From the NCBI GenBank assembly GCA_002917775.1, contig KZ627158.1, forward strand, positions 716,578 through 780,577: 64,000 nucleotides of DNA, in the 5' to 3' direction. Each line of letters starts with the position of its first letter. The first letter of the stretch is position 1. Below are positions 35,031 to 45,322 of the stretch, one piece after another. The notes below the pieces were generated by a model. That model did not search any database, was not told the origin of the DNA, and saw nothing but the letters and a program-made list of their open reading frames with translations. Both the position numbers and the translations under genes were made by a program. Source of the stretch: Glaciozyma antarctica PI12. Taxonomy: Eukaryota; Basidiomycota; Microbotryomycetes; Kriegeriales; Camptobasidiaceae.

Positions 35031-36607
35031 TTATGCCTTGGCGAGCTCCTGCTTGAGGGAAGCGATCGCAGCAGCGGGGTTGAGTCCCTGCGTTAAACGA
35101 AGGGAAAGTCAGCACTGTCCTCGATCCCGATCTCGCTCGCTCGCTCACCTTAGGGCAAGTCTTGGTGCAGTTGAAGATCGTGTGGCAGCGCTATCGAACG
35201 TGAGGTCAGGGAGGGGAAAGGGGAGGGGGAGGAGGGACGTACGTAGACCGAGAAGGGGTTCTGGAGCTTCTCGAGACGCTCAGCCGTCTTGGAATCGCGG
35301 GAATCGGCGATCCACCGGTACGCCTGCATGAGGACAGCGGGTCCGAGGTACTCGTCCTGGTTCCACCAGTAGCTGCGATGGCGAGAATCGTTAATTTGAG
35401 TTGGAAGGCGTGAGAGGTAGGTGAACGCACGAGGGGCAAGCGGTGGAGCAGCAGGCGCAGAGAATGCACTCGTACATGCCGTCAAGCTTCTTGCGGTCCT
35501 CGCGAGACTGAAGGTGCTCGGCTGGAGGAGGGAGGTGGTTAGTTCGGATCGAGGAGCGCGGATCGGGAGAAGGAGGACTCACTTCCGTCCTCAGGAACCT
35601 TGTCCGCCTGAAGGTCTGCGGGGATGCGTCAGCACTCGTTTTGATGCGGAGAAGCAGGCAACGAACAAGGCTGCACGCTCTTGTACTGCTTGTAGAACTA
35701 CAAAAGAGGCGGTTAGCATTTCCCGAGGAGCGCGACGGCCGAGAAGTGCTCACGAGAGTCATGTCGGGGACGAGGTCCTTGACGACATACACTGCGAAGG
35801 CGGGAAGAAGCAGGGGAGAAGGAGAGAAGTAGCGAGGTCAGCTGGATGAACGTCTCCCGATGCGAGCAGAGATTCGGTCGTTCCCAGGACGCGACACCTC
35901 CTCGCTCGCCCCTGGGATGCCATTCGAAAGCTTGACGTACTGTGAGGAAGGGGGTAGATCTTGACATCGGCCTTGACGTCCTTCTCGATGCGCTTCAAGC
36001 AAGCGAGCGTGTTGACACCTGCCGACCGCGACTCATCAGCTTCCGCCCTCGAACGCCTCCCTGTGCACCACGCACCATCAATGTTCATCGCGCAGGATCC
36101 GCAAATACCCTCTCGGCACGAACGCCTGAAGGTAAGGGTAGGGTCGAGCTCGTTCTTGATCTTGAGGATCGCATCGAGGACCATAGGCCCGCACTTGGCG
36201 AGATCGACGGCGTAGGATTGAAGGTGAGGCTTCTCAGCAGGCGTGTCGGGGTTCTACAAGGCGGACCGAGGACTCTGTTAGCTTGGGATCTCGGGCGTCA
36301 CCCTCCCTCCGTAGGAGGGTTTAGCCGGCGCGACGGCGAGGGAACGCACCCATCGGTAGATTTGGAAGGTCTTGATGTTGGTCTTGGGAGCGGCGGTAGG
36401 AGCGGGGGCAGGGGGAGTAACGGTGGTGGCGAGGAAAGCAGGGGCGGAGCTGGAGATGGAGCGGAAAGCCTGGGAAGGAGAGGGGAGGAGGTTTGAGATC
36501 GTCAGCTCGGCTTCGTCGACTGTAACGATGGACGGGGTGGAGTGGTGTGGTCTGCTGCTTACCTTGGCTGACCGGAGGACCTGGCGTGCTGGAAGGAGGA
36601 ACGACAT
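35031..36607 (-). CDS. SDH2: Succinate dehydrogenase iron-sulfur subunit, mitochondrial
   Basis: The complex II subunit that carries electrons from succinate to ubiquinone. ATG 36605-36607 opens a presequence ([20 protein letters not shown]). The ferredoxin-like domain has [18 protein letters not shown] then [17 protein letters not shown] ([2Fe-2S] ligands). The C-terminal domain has [19 protein letters not shown] ([4Fe-4S] plus first [3Fe-4S] Cys) and [20 protein letters not shown] (remaining ligands). All expected cysteines are present. Ends KQELAKA, stop 35031-35033. Eight or nine introns. Two CCAAT boxes lie just upstream. Confidence 0.96.
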
Positions 36608-36637
36608 GATAGTTGTAGTGAGAGAGGCGAAGTCCGA

Positions 36638-36686
36638 CCAATCCAACTGGGCCCCGATGAGCGCGCGGGAGAGCCCGGGATTTATT
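36638..36686 (-). promoter_or_regulatory. Paired CCAAT boxes upstream of SDH2
   Basis: CCAAT occurs on the plus strand at 36638-36642 and on the minus strand (plus ATTGG) at 36682-36686, about 31 and 75 bases before the SDH2 start, in a 115-base intergenic space. Respiratory genes of yeasts are often controlled by the HAP2/3/5 CCAAT-binding complex; use here is inference. Confidence 0.4.
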
Positions 36687-36722
36687 GGCAGCTAGCTACC
36701 TAGCAAATTAACTCGCAATATC

Positions 36723-37266
36723 TCAAGGTCCTCGGCGCATCGCGCTCGCAGTCGGTTTAAACGGGGACGCTGTGCGCTCGCTCTGCTCCTCGCTTGACCA
36801 GCTTCGGCGCTGCTCGACCTCAACCTTCTGGAAGACGAATCTGGCGAGGAATAGTATCGAAGGGCCGATCCCAACGATGTCTGCGACATCCGTTGAACTC
36901 GAGGAGAGCGGGGCGGTAAGCTCGGCGGAGGGTCGACGAGTGTAATTTGAGAGGCGTTGACTCGTTGAAGAGGAGGAAAGGGGAGAGTGAAGGAGCGAGG
37001 GGATGCGTGTGCTGAGGTTCTTCGCGGCGCACGCAGGTTTCGGAGGCGTCCAGTCCTCTCGACGGCGCTTCAAGCGAGCGAGGGAACGCCACGCCGTAAA
37101 GGTGTCGCGACCGATGAAGAGATGGCTGCATGCGATCTGAAGAGAGGAGATTTAGTAGCTATCGCAAGCCTGCTGCGAAGTGAGAACGCACGGGCATCGC
37201 TCCCCAGTAAATACCGGCGGCGTGGAGGCTGCTCAAGACGCGAAGGACGGCGTCGATCTCGGTCAT
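36723..37266 (-). CDS. Orphan small protein with hydrophobic segments
   Basis: ATG 37264-37266 gives MTEIDAVLRVLSSLHAAGIY then WGAMP; after an intron (~37140-37190, CTACTAAAT-type branch) it continues IACSHLFIGRDTFTAWRSLA, a basic stretch, a Ser-rich linker, and a hydrophobic DIVGIGPSILFLARFVF before a charged tail ending MRRGP at 36723-36725. Product ~165 residues; one or two membrane segments are plausible. A good intron (37275-37328) also joins an upstream open exon with ATG 37517 in frame, so the protein may be ~80 residues longer. I do not recognise the family. Confidence 0.5.
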
Positions 37267-37547
37267 GAAGAAGGCTGCGAGAGAAGGAGGTGAGCTCTCG
37301 CGGTGGAGGGAGTGGAGAGGCAAGACTCACTGCGTGGAGACTGCTCCCGAGGCTGCGAGGTGCCGGCACCCTGGAGGAGGAAGCGTGTACGGGCAGGCGG
37401 CGTTGGCAGAGGGCAGAGAGACCAACCCGTCGTCGTCGTCGAGCAGAGGAGTGAACGGACCGCCGCCTTCCCCCTTTCAATCGGCCCCCGCTTCTGAACC
37501 CCCCTCGCTGCCAGCATTCCACTGAGTACGCACTGAATTACGACATC

Positions 37548-39447
37548 CTACAACACAACACGCTTTCCAGTCTCCTTCTGCTCGAAGAACGAGGTCAGTC
37601 GTCGAAGAAAAAGGCGGGTGTCGGGGACACGCACCCTCAGAACAAAGTCGGCCATCGAGAACAGCGCAGCGGCGAGTTCCTCTGAGCTCGGAACGATCTG
37701 TGATGGTGGGAGAAGGAAGCCATGGATCTGCAGCAAAGCGGTTAGCGCACGCAGTCAACGTGGAGCAGGCGAGGGACGAACGTAGTCCCTCAGCTCGATA
37801 GCGAACGACCAGCGCACCGCAGCGACCTCGTCTGCGTCGACAGGGTGAGCTAGCAGTTCAGCCGCAGAAAGAGGAAAGCTGGCGTACAAGTCCAATCGAT
37901 GCTCTCCCCAGGACTCGAGAGCGAGATGGAACACACGGACCCCACCTCGAACGTGCGCCCGTGCACCGCTCGAAGGGCCTTCGCAGCTCCCAAAGCGCAC
38001 TCGAGGTGGTTCTCCTCGTCCGGACTTGAGATGTCGCATGTCCATGAATACGGGAAAAGGATCTCTTGCCCGAACGAGTGCAGGTCGACGAAGGCGTCGA
38101 CATGGTTCGCTGGGTCGAGAATGTAGGAGCTCAGTGCCTTGAGTTCGGGAGCCTGCGTTCACACCAAACGTCAGCGAGCCAGCGCAAACACGCGAGAGAG
38201 AGGAACGCACCTCGAACGGCCCTGATCCAGGAAATGCGTCCGAGCAAGGGTTAGGCCGTCGTCCAGCACTCCACTTGAACGGCCAGTTTCGATTGAGGTC
38301 AACTCCGAAACAGCCTCCGCCGACGTCTTGACGGTTCTTCCTCCACAGGCGATCGTGCTCCCATGAGTACGCGTAACCGTCGCTGCGCAGCGAGGGGTCA
38401 GCATTCGCGACGGGGCTTGAGGATCGCAAAGACATACACATTGACGACCGGAATGAAGGTGAAGGACATGCTGTTGAGAAGACTGGGATCGACGTCTCCT
38501 TTGGAACCGAAGGAAGGGTCGATGGTGGAGAGAAGGAGCTTGTGCGCGAGGAAGAGGATGGTCGCGGGAGCGATCCACTGCAGCGCACCCGGTACATCAG
38601 CCGCCGCTCTCAGCGTGCAAAGATAGTTAAGACTCACCTCTCTCGCGTGCTGGGCTCCCACTACCAAGAACCCAATCTTGTGAGCCAGCTTCTTCTCCTT
38701 CATCGAGCTCTCCATCCTTCGCTGCGCCCGCATCCTCGCTGACCGCAGAAGCTCCTCCTCCGTCCCTCCCACGATCTCGTCGAACCAGTCTCCCTCCTCC
38801 AGGTCCCCGCGCGGGAGAACCGAGCTGCCATTCGTGATTCGCAAGCCAACAATCTCCCTCCCTTCGCTCGACCGGCCGAGGGAGACGATTTGGGCGTAGT
38901 CGGGGAAGTCGGCGGCCAGTCGCCTCAGGAACGTGGCGATAGAATCGTAAGGGTGGTAGGAGGAGTGGATAGGGTCTCGGATAGTGGTGTGGCGAGTTGA
39001 GGAGAGGTTGGCGAAGGCCTGGTGGGAGCGCTGGAGGTTGTAGGATGTCGAGAGAGAGGGGAAGGAGGCGAGGAGGGCGGAAACGGAGGGGATGATGGTG
39101 CGGATTTGCAGAGGTTCCGACTGGGCAAGGCTGGAGAAGGGAGCGGCGAGGAGGGAGGAGATGAGGCCCTCGGAGAGAGGGCTCACTCGCAGGTCGAGGG
39201 AGGTGGGGTTACGGTGCCAGACGTCCAGCTCGTGCAGTCCTTCGATTCTCCTCAGGGCATCTTCAACGCCCGCACGGTCGGCAAAGCTGTAGCGGACGAC
39301 CTTGTCTGCGGAGGAGGAGGAGGGGAGGAGGGGGAGATGCTGAGGTCGGGTCTGGTCGATGAAGGCGGGAGGAAGGGAGGAAGTCGTCGCTGCCGATGCC
39401 ACGGCAGCCAGAGCCGAAACCAAAACTGCTGCTTGCCGCCAGATCAT
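37548..39447 (-). CDS. Secreted M14 metallocarboxypeptidase, Ecm14-like
   Basis: ATG 39445-39447 starts a signal peptide (MIWRQAAVLVSALAAVASA), then a carboxypeptidase A-type prodomain and the catalytic domain. Zinc ligands and active site are readable: VVGAQHARE (HxxE), GGGCFGVDLNRNWPFKW (substrate-binding N and R), FVDLHSFGQEILFPYSW (third ligand His), and RWSFAIELRDY (general-base Glu), then IHGFLLPPSQIVPSSEELA. Fungal Ecm14 proteins resemble this in order and spacing, but many are inactive with Lys for the Glu and DLDRSW for DLNRNW. This copy keeps the active residues. About eight introns; intron boundaries fall within HARE-W and before IHGF. Ends KETGKRVVL at 37548-37550. Likely acts in the vacuole or outside the cell. 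Confidence 0.86.
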
Positions 39448-39591
39448 CTTCGAGCGACGAGTGAAAGAGCAAGCCAACTGTGTTGGGAACTCCGAGGGGA
39501 ACAGCTCTAGCCCCTTCCGGCCGCCGACGTGCCGCGTGTTCTCTCTTCTAGCTCTCTCTCTTTCTCTCTCTCTTCAAAAGAGGCTCTCAAG

Positions 39592-40884
39592 ATGGCGCCC
39601 CTACAAGCTCTGCTCCTCTCCTGCGCTCTGCGTGCGTACTCGTCCTGCGACCCGAATCCTCTCTACCGGCCCCTAACCGCACCCGCACCTCCTCACGCAG
39701 TCTGTGCGCAACTCGGCGCTGTTCAAGCTCAGGTACGATCCTGGGGCTACCAAGATCCCTCCGGGCTCGAAGGCGTCTACTTCATTCCCGTCAAAGTGCT
39801 CGGTGCGTGCTCATCAAGCTCCTCGCGGCGTTGCTCCCCCCTTCTTACGCGCTGTGCAGGCGAAAGCGTCTCTGGCGGTCTTGCTGGTGCTACTCACGTC
39901 ATCTTGAACATGAGAGACTTCCGCAAGCCTGGCATCTACTCCATCGGCGAAGACGGAGAGGTCGACATACGCCAGCTCGCTGCGAAGAATGCTTCCGAAT
40001 CAATTCTCATCCATGCTCGGGTGCGTTCCACGTCTCCTGGCCCATTCATAGCTCCCGCTGATTTGCATATTTCAAGACCTTTGCCTCTCCATCTGCCGTC
40101 ACGTCCGACGAGCCTCGCTTCGTCGACAGCGAGTTGCTCCCTTGGTTGGCTCTGGATTCCAAGGATTCCGACACAAGCCTCACCACTGTCAGCCACGCTT
40201 CTTCCTCCATGGTGAATTGCTGGCTAAACTACTCTACAGCTATACGTCAACATCAAGCAGAACGCCCGCATCGAGCAATGCACGTACATTCAGGATCGAC
40301 GCGACGACAACGACCTCGCCCGCCACGACCCCAAGATCGTTCAAAGCCTCCATCTCGGCTTCCTCATCACCCTCTCTTTCTCCCCCCTCCTCTCACCCGG
40401 TAGCGGTAGCGCCCAGTTCCACCTCAGGACCTCATTCGCCTCGCCGTCGTTCGCGCAACCGGAAGAGTACTGGACTCACGCCTACCCCATCATGCCCACG
40501 CCCGCGAACGAAACCTACGAAGAGTGGAACCCCTACTACCTCCGAAACGAACCATCGCACTGGGCGCCAAACACGACGATCGGCGATGCCTGCACCAACA
40601 AGATGTACCAGCGTTATTACGAGGAATCACATCGAGGACGCTGGATCTGGATCAGCGTGCTGGTCGTCGCGCAGGTGCTCACGCTCGCGTTCGTGGCCTA
40701 CAAGATTATGGGGTGGCGCAGGAAGCGGAGCGGAGCGAGGAGTGCAGGGACGCGCGAGACGGGGGTGTGGGAGGAGTTTGGAGGGAGGGCGGTATTTGAG
40801 TGGTGGAAGCGGCGTGGAGGACGAGCGGGAGGTACGAGGGAGGAGGAGAGCGGGTTATGGGACGAGCTGGAAGAGCGGAAGTAG
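39592..40884 (+). CDS. Orphan type I membrane protein
   Basis: ATG 39592 and a short intron give a signal peptide (MAPLQALLLSCALLCAQLGA then VQAQ). The lumenal part has GYQDPSGLEGVYFIPVKVLG, THVILNMRDFRKPGIYSIGE, ARIEQCTYIQDRRDDND, a hydrophobic SLHLGFLITLSFSPLLSPG, two N-glycosylation sites (PANETYE, PNTTIG) and a single membrane segment (WIWISVLVVAQVLTLAFVAY) followed by a basic cytosolic tail. It shares a 144-base divergent promoter with the carboxypeptidase. No known family is recognised. The topology suggests a cell-surface or secretory-pathway protein. Confidence 0.65.
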
Positions 40885-40960
40885 CTGCGTGGGAATGAGC
40901 AGTTGGGCAGGATCTGTCTCGTCGACTTTCCGAAACGAAGTTGCAGCTTTGAGTTCCTCC

Positions 40961-41888
40961 TCACATCGCGAACGGCTTGTTGGGTACGATCTCGATCCAG
41001 TACTGATCCGGATCCAAGATGAACGCAATGTGCTGTCGATAAGAGGAGGAATAAGTCGCGGAGTTGCGGCGACGAGAGCGCCTTCGCTCACCCTCATGCG
41101 ACCCTCCTCGGGCCTCTTCTTGAACGCAACTCCAAGAGCAGTGAGCCTGTCCGTCTCGACCTGAACGTCGTCGACCGCGTAAGCGACTGCGAAGCGAACA
41201 AGTTAGCTCCCGCACCGACGAGAGAAAGGCGCAACGCTGCGCAAACGACTGACTGTGTCCGAACCCCCTCCCAGGCTCCGAGTTGCCGTTGGAATAGGAA
41301 AAGGACTCGTCCTTCTCCGTTCCCCAGTTGTGGCAGAGCTCCAGCACCCCTTCTCGACCGAGCTTGGTGTCCTTCTTCTCCTGCTGCGTGAGGTTCTTTC
41401 CTTCCTCGGGGAACGCTAGGAAGTAGCTGCTATGTGCATTAGCTTGCCGCCGCAGAGGGGAAGAGCAGAGTACGCACTTGGTGAAGTCCCCTCCAGCAGA
41501 CTCGTCGACTGGGAGGAGCGTCAGCTTGCGAGGACGAGGAAGCGGCGCAGGGAGAGCGCACGAAGCTCCATTCCGAGAATCTCTGTGTAGAAAGCGAGGC
41601 TCTTCCTTGCGTCCTTGACGCGGAACATGGTGTGGTCTGAGGACAGACGTGCGTCAGCTAGCCGTTCGCTCCCCTCTCCCATCTTTTGCAGCGTCCTGAT
41701 CCTCCGGGGATCCTCCACCGAGCTTGCTGGCATTTTCCTTGCCCCACCCTGCCCCTCAGCGCCGAGTGCAAAGGCTCCCGTAGAGAGGCCGACTAGCCGA
41801 GAGGGGAGCTCCCCTCACACGTCACCTCCGTGCGGCCTTGTTGGAGCTCTGGAACGGCCGGCGACTCACTGAGTTTGGGAGCAGGCAT
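40961..41888 (-). CDS. GLO1: Lactoylglutathione lyase (glyoxalase I)
   Basis: The enzyme converts the methylglyoxal-glutathione hemithioacetal to S-lactoylglutathione in the cytosol. Exon 1 is MPAPKL (ATG 41886-41888); splicing over a 233-nt intron (41637-41869) gives [20 protein letters not shown] then EILGMEL. Further blocks are [51 protein letters not shown] and [19 protein letters not shown]. The metal ligands expected at H (NHTM), E (LELCHN), H (FGHIA) and E (YWIEI) are present. It is a single-domain enzyme of ~155 residues, unlike the double-length yeast Glo1. Stop 40961-40963. Confidence 0.93.
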
Positions 41889-42697
41889 TCTTTGGATAGC
41901 TGAGGTGGTGAGTCGGCGGCGAAAGAGGGAGAGAATTGTGAGGGAAGGCGGAGGGAGGAGAGAGAGGAGTTGAGACGGCTCGAGCTCTGTGGGGGGAATG
42001 GAGCAGGGTCCCTGGTTTCAAAAGGTTTGACCACGATCCTCTAATCCGGAATCCGGGGAACGCGCATCCTGGGGGAGTTGGAGCTGGAGGAGGAGCTGGA
42101 GGAGCCCCAACCGATCTTGCCGCCTCCCTTCGCAATCTTTTGGCTACGCAGGACGGAGTACCGTTCGCGTATACTTCCCCTCGTCTCGCAGCAGCGTCCG
42201 CGGCTATCGCCCGGGTTTGTTCTCGTCCAAACTCACAGTCTCGTCCCGGGACAGATCTGTACTCGGCCTCAACTCAAATTGACTCCCTGCAACTCATTCT
42301 CCCGATCTCGCCCGTCCCTCGCCTGCTGGAAGTTCGAGCGAGGCCCTTGCGAAAACTTCCTCTAGCGCTAACTCGAGCAGCTCTGAGCCTGGGAGGAGAG
42401 TCCTGCGACGTTCCCGTCAAAGCGTCGGCTTCGACGTCGAGAGGGAGAGCAGGGGAGAGCAGCAGCTCAACGGCCAAGCTGAGATAAGAAACGACTGTCG
42501 ACGGCCCCCGAGGTTCGTCCCGTCAAACGATCGATATAGGTCTGCGCAGCCTTGGCGGAGTGGGGAGCATGGGAGGATACAACAGAAATCAAAGAATAAG
42601 GACTCCCGAGGGACGAGATCGTTCTCAATCTCGCGCAGGCAAAATCATCGGTTCCTCGCTTGCTCTCCTTCCCCCCACTATCACCTCAAAGCACACG
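41889..42697. promoter_or_regulatory. Divergent upstream region of GLO1 and the amino-acid permease
   Basis: An 809-base stretch between diverging starts. It contains a G/A-rich repeat of ggagctggagg-type units (42070-42105) and a pyrimidine-rich stretch before the ATG at 42698. No RNA gene or defined site was recognised. Confidence 0.4.
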
Positions 42698-45322
42698 ATG
42701 GACACCTTCAAGTCTTCCTCAGGCTCTGGCATGGACGAGAAGTCCAGCGTCACCGCAGACGCCGTCGCCTTCACGCCCGCCCTCTTCGCGACCAAGCGAG
42801 TCATCACCCAGCGACAGGTGCAGATGTACTCCATCGGAGGAGTCATGTGAGTAGGCGTAGGTACTGGTAGGAAGCAAGCTGACGACCTGTGCAGTGGCAC
42901 CGCCGTCTTCGTGAGCATTGGAGGCGCCCTCAGTACGAACCTTCCTCGCTTCACTCTCAATGTTCACCAGCTCACCTCTATCTCTCTCTGCAGCTCGTGG
43001 GGGACCTCTCTTCCTGCTCTTGGCGTACATCGTCTGGTGTGCAGTTATCTACTGGTGAGTCATTCTCGACGCCGCTTTCAAGTTCCGCCACCCTTTTTCG
43101 AGCTTCTCCTCACCTCCACACGGGCTCTCCGTCCTTCCTATCTTGTTCCCCTCTTCCGTTTCGGCACATTCTTCTGCGTTTTCTTCTGCTGACGCCCTCT
43201 TCCCTCGCAGCGTCAACGAATGCCAGGCCGAGGTCGTCAACTTCCTCCCCATCGACTCGGCCTTTTCTCGTTTCGCCTCTCGCTGGGTTGACGACGCGTT
43301 CGGTGCTGCTACGGGATGGAACTACGCTTTGTGCATGTGTTCACTTCTGTGCTTTGAAGTGACAGCTCTCACGAGCGTGCTGGCCTTCTGGTCTGACGTG
43401 AGTCCGAGTCTTCTCCTCCTTATTACGCCGACCTGACTGACGCGCAACACTCAACAGTCAATCCATCCTGCCATTGTTCCCAGTGCGATGCTCGCCGTAC
43501 GTCCATCGTTTCTCCCCTCCTTTATATCCGACGAGCTCACACCTGTTCTTGTCGCAGTCGTACTGCGTTCTCCACCTCTACTCCTCCGCCTGGTTCGCCG
43601 AGTCCGAGTTCTGGTAAGCACCTTTTCAGCCAACAATTGATGGGCTTCTCTGAGCTTTGACTGCAGGATCGTTCTCTGCAAAATCACCCTCATGCTGGGA
43701 CTCTTCCTCATGACGTTCTTTACGATGGTCGGGTTGAACCCTCTCAAGGTGCGCTCCATACGCTTCTCCTTTTGACAGAACTCGGAAGCTGACCTCGCTG
43801 CCGCTGCTCAGGACGCTTTCGGCTTCCGCGCGTGGAGGGACCCTGGACCGGTGCGAGAGTACCTCGGTACTGGATCCTCGGGACATTTCCAAGCGTTCTG
43901 GTCGTGCTTGCTCTCCGCTGCGTTCGCCGTCGCAGGACCCGACATGTACGTGCCTCGCTACACTCCGTTTCTCCGCCCTCGCTGACCACATTCTTTCTTT
44001 TGCAGGCTCTCCATGATTGCTGCTGAGACTATCAACCCTCGCAAGGTTATGCCAACAGCGTTCAAAACTGTTTTCATCCGTCTCATCATCTTGTGAGCGA
44101 GCTCACATATCTCAAAGCGCCGGCGTTGGCTGACGACCCGCGCCAGCTTTGTCCTTTCCGCCCTTGCCGTCGGAATTCTCGTCCCCTCCAACGATCCTAT
44201 TCTCCTGGACGCCATTGCGAACGGCACACCTGGAGGTGAGTAGCCTTGCAAAGTGAGAAGCGAGACGGGAGGACCGAAGCTGATCTCCATCCTTCGCAGC
44301 CGGACGTTCCCCTTACGTTGCTGCCAGTTCGTCACCATCTTTCGCTTTTGTTCTAATCCTCGCTGATCTCTTAAACTTACAGTGAACCGCCTCCAAATTC
44401 CCTGTCCTTCCCCACATCGTCAACGCCGGAATCGCCACTTCAATTTACTCCGCCGGAAGCGCCTTCTTCTTCAACGGCTCGCGCGTCATTCATGCCCTCG
44501 CCATCGACGGCTACGCTCCCAAGTTCATGCGCCACACCAACAGGAACGGCGTACCGTGGGTAGCCTGTTTGGTCGTACTCGCTGTCGGCTGCCTTTCGTA
44601 CCTTCAAGTCTCGGCTGGAACTTCGAGGGTCCTTGGATGGTTCATTGATGTCGCTACGGCTACCCAGGTTCGTTATATTCTATGTTGAAGGGCTGATCGA
44701 AGGAAGCTGACCCTTTTTTTTGCACCTTCGCAGCTCGTCACCTGGATCTCCATGGTGCGCTCTTCCGCTTTGACATGCTCAACTCACGATCGCTAACGCC
44801 AGCTTGCAGTGCATCACCTACCTGAGGTGGAGGAAGGCTCTCGAGGCCCAAGGAATCTCTCGCGCGTCGCTCCCTTGTGAGTCTCCTCATCCTTTGCATG
44901 CCTCCCTCCCGAAGCTCACGTTCGCTCGCAGACCGCTCATGGTGCCAGCCCTACGCCGCGTGGATCGGACTCTTTGGCTCAGTCGTCGTCACCCTTGGTA
45001 ACGGATACAGGGTCTTTACCACCGGAGGCTGGGACATCGCCAACTTGTGCGTTCCCTTTTTCTCTCGCTCTCGCTCTCGCTCTCGTGCGGAGCTGACACG
45101 ATTTCTCGCAGCATCTTCGCCTACGGCTCGCCCATTTTCTTCGCATTTGTCTTCATCGTCCAGAAGTGCATCAACCGCGTCGCCTTCGTCAAGCCCATCA
45201 ACGCCGACCTTGTCACGGGCATGGCGGAGATTGAGGAGCACGAGGCGTCGCTCATCCTTCCTACCGACGAGGAGAAGGCGGGATACACCAAGTGGCAGGT
45301 TGCGAAGAGTTGGATTCTTTAG
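42698..45322 (+). CDS. Amino-acid permease (YAT/AAP family) with an apparent frame break
   Basis: A plasma-membrane amino-acid transporter of the APC superfamily, about 12 membrane segments. ATG 42698 gives a short acidic N-terminus and TKRVITQRQVQMYSIGGVIG, the start of TM1. Also seen are ECQAEVVNFLPIDSAFSRFA, WNYALCMCSLLCFEVTALTS, AAFAVAGPDMLSMIAAETIN (the conserved TM6 'E'), LPHIVNAGIATSIYSAGSAF and VTWISMCITYLRWRKALEAQ. It ends KWQVAKSWIL at 45320-45322. About 14 introns. Between the exon beginning MNRLQIP (A|TG split by an intron at 44380) and LPHIVNAG there is one base too many around 44400-44404, so the conserved reading IPVLPHIVNAG is out of frame. This is either an assembly or sequencing error or a real lesion. 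The substrate is unknown. Confidence 0.85.

Noticed and set aside
34450-35331. 293-codon plus-strand frame between NSA2 and SDH2
   Set aside because: It overlaps SDH2 exons on the other strand and has no domain.
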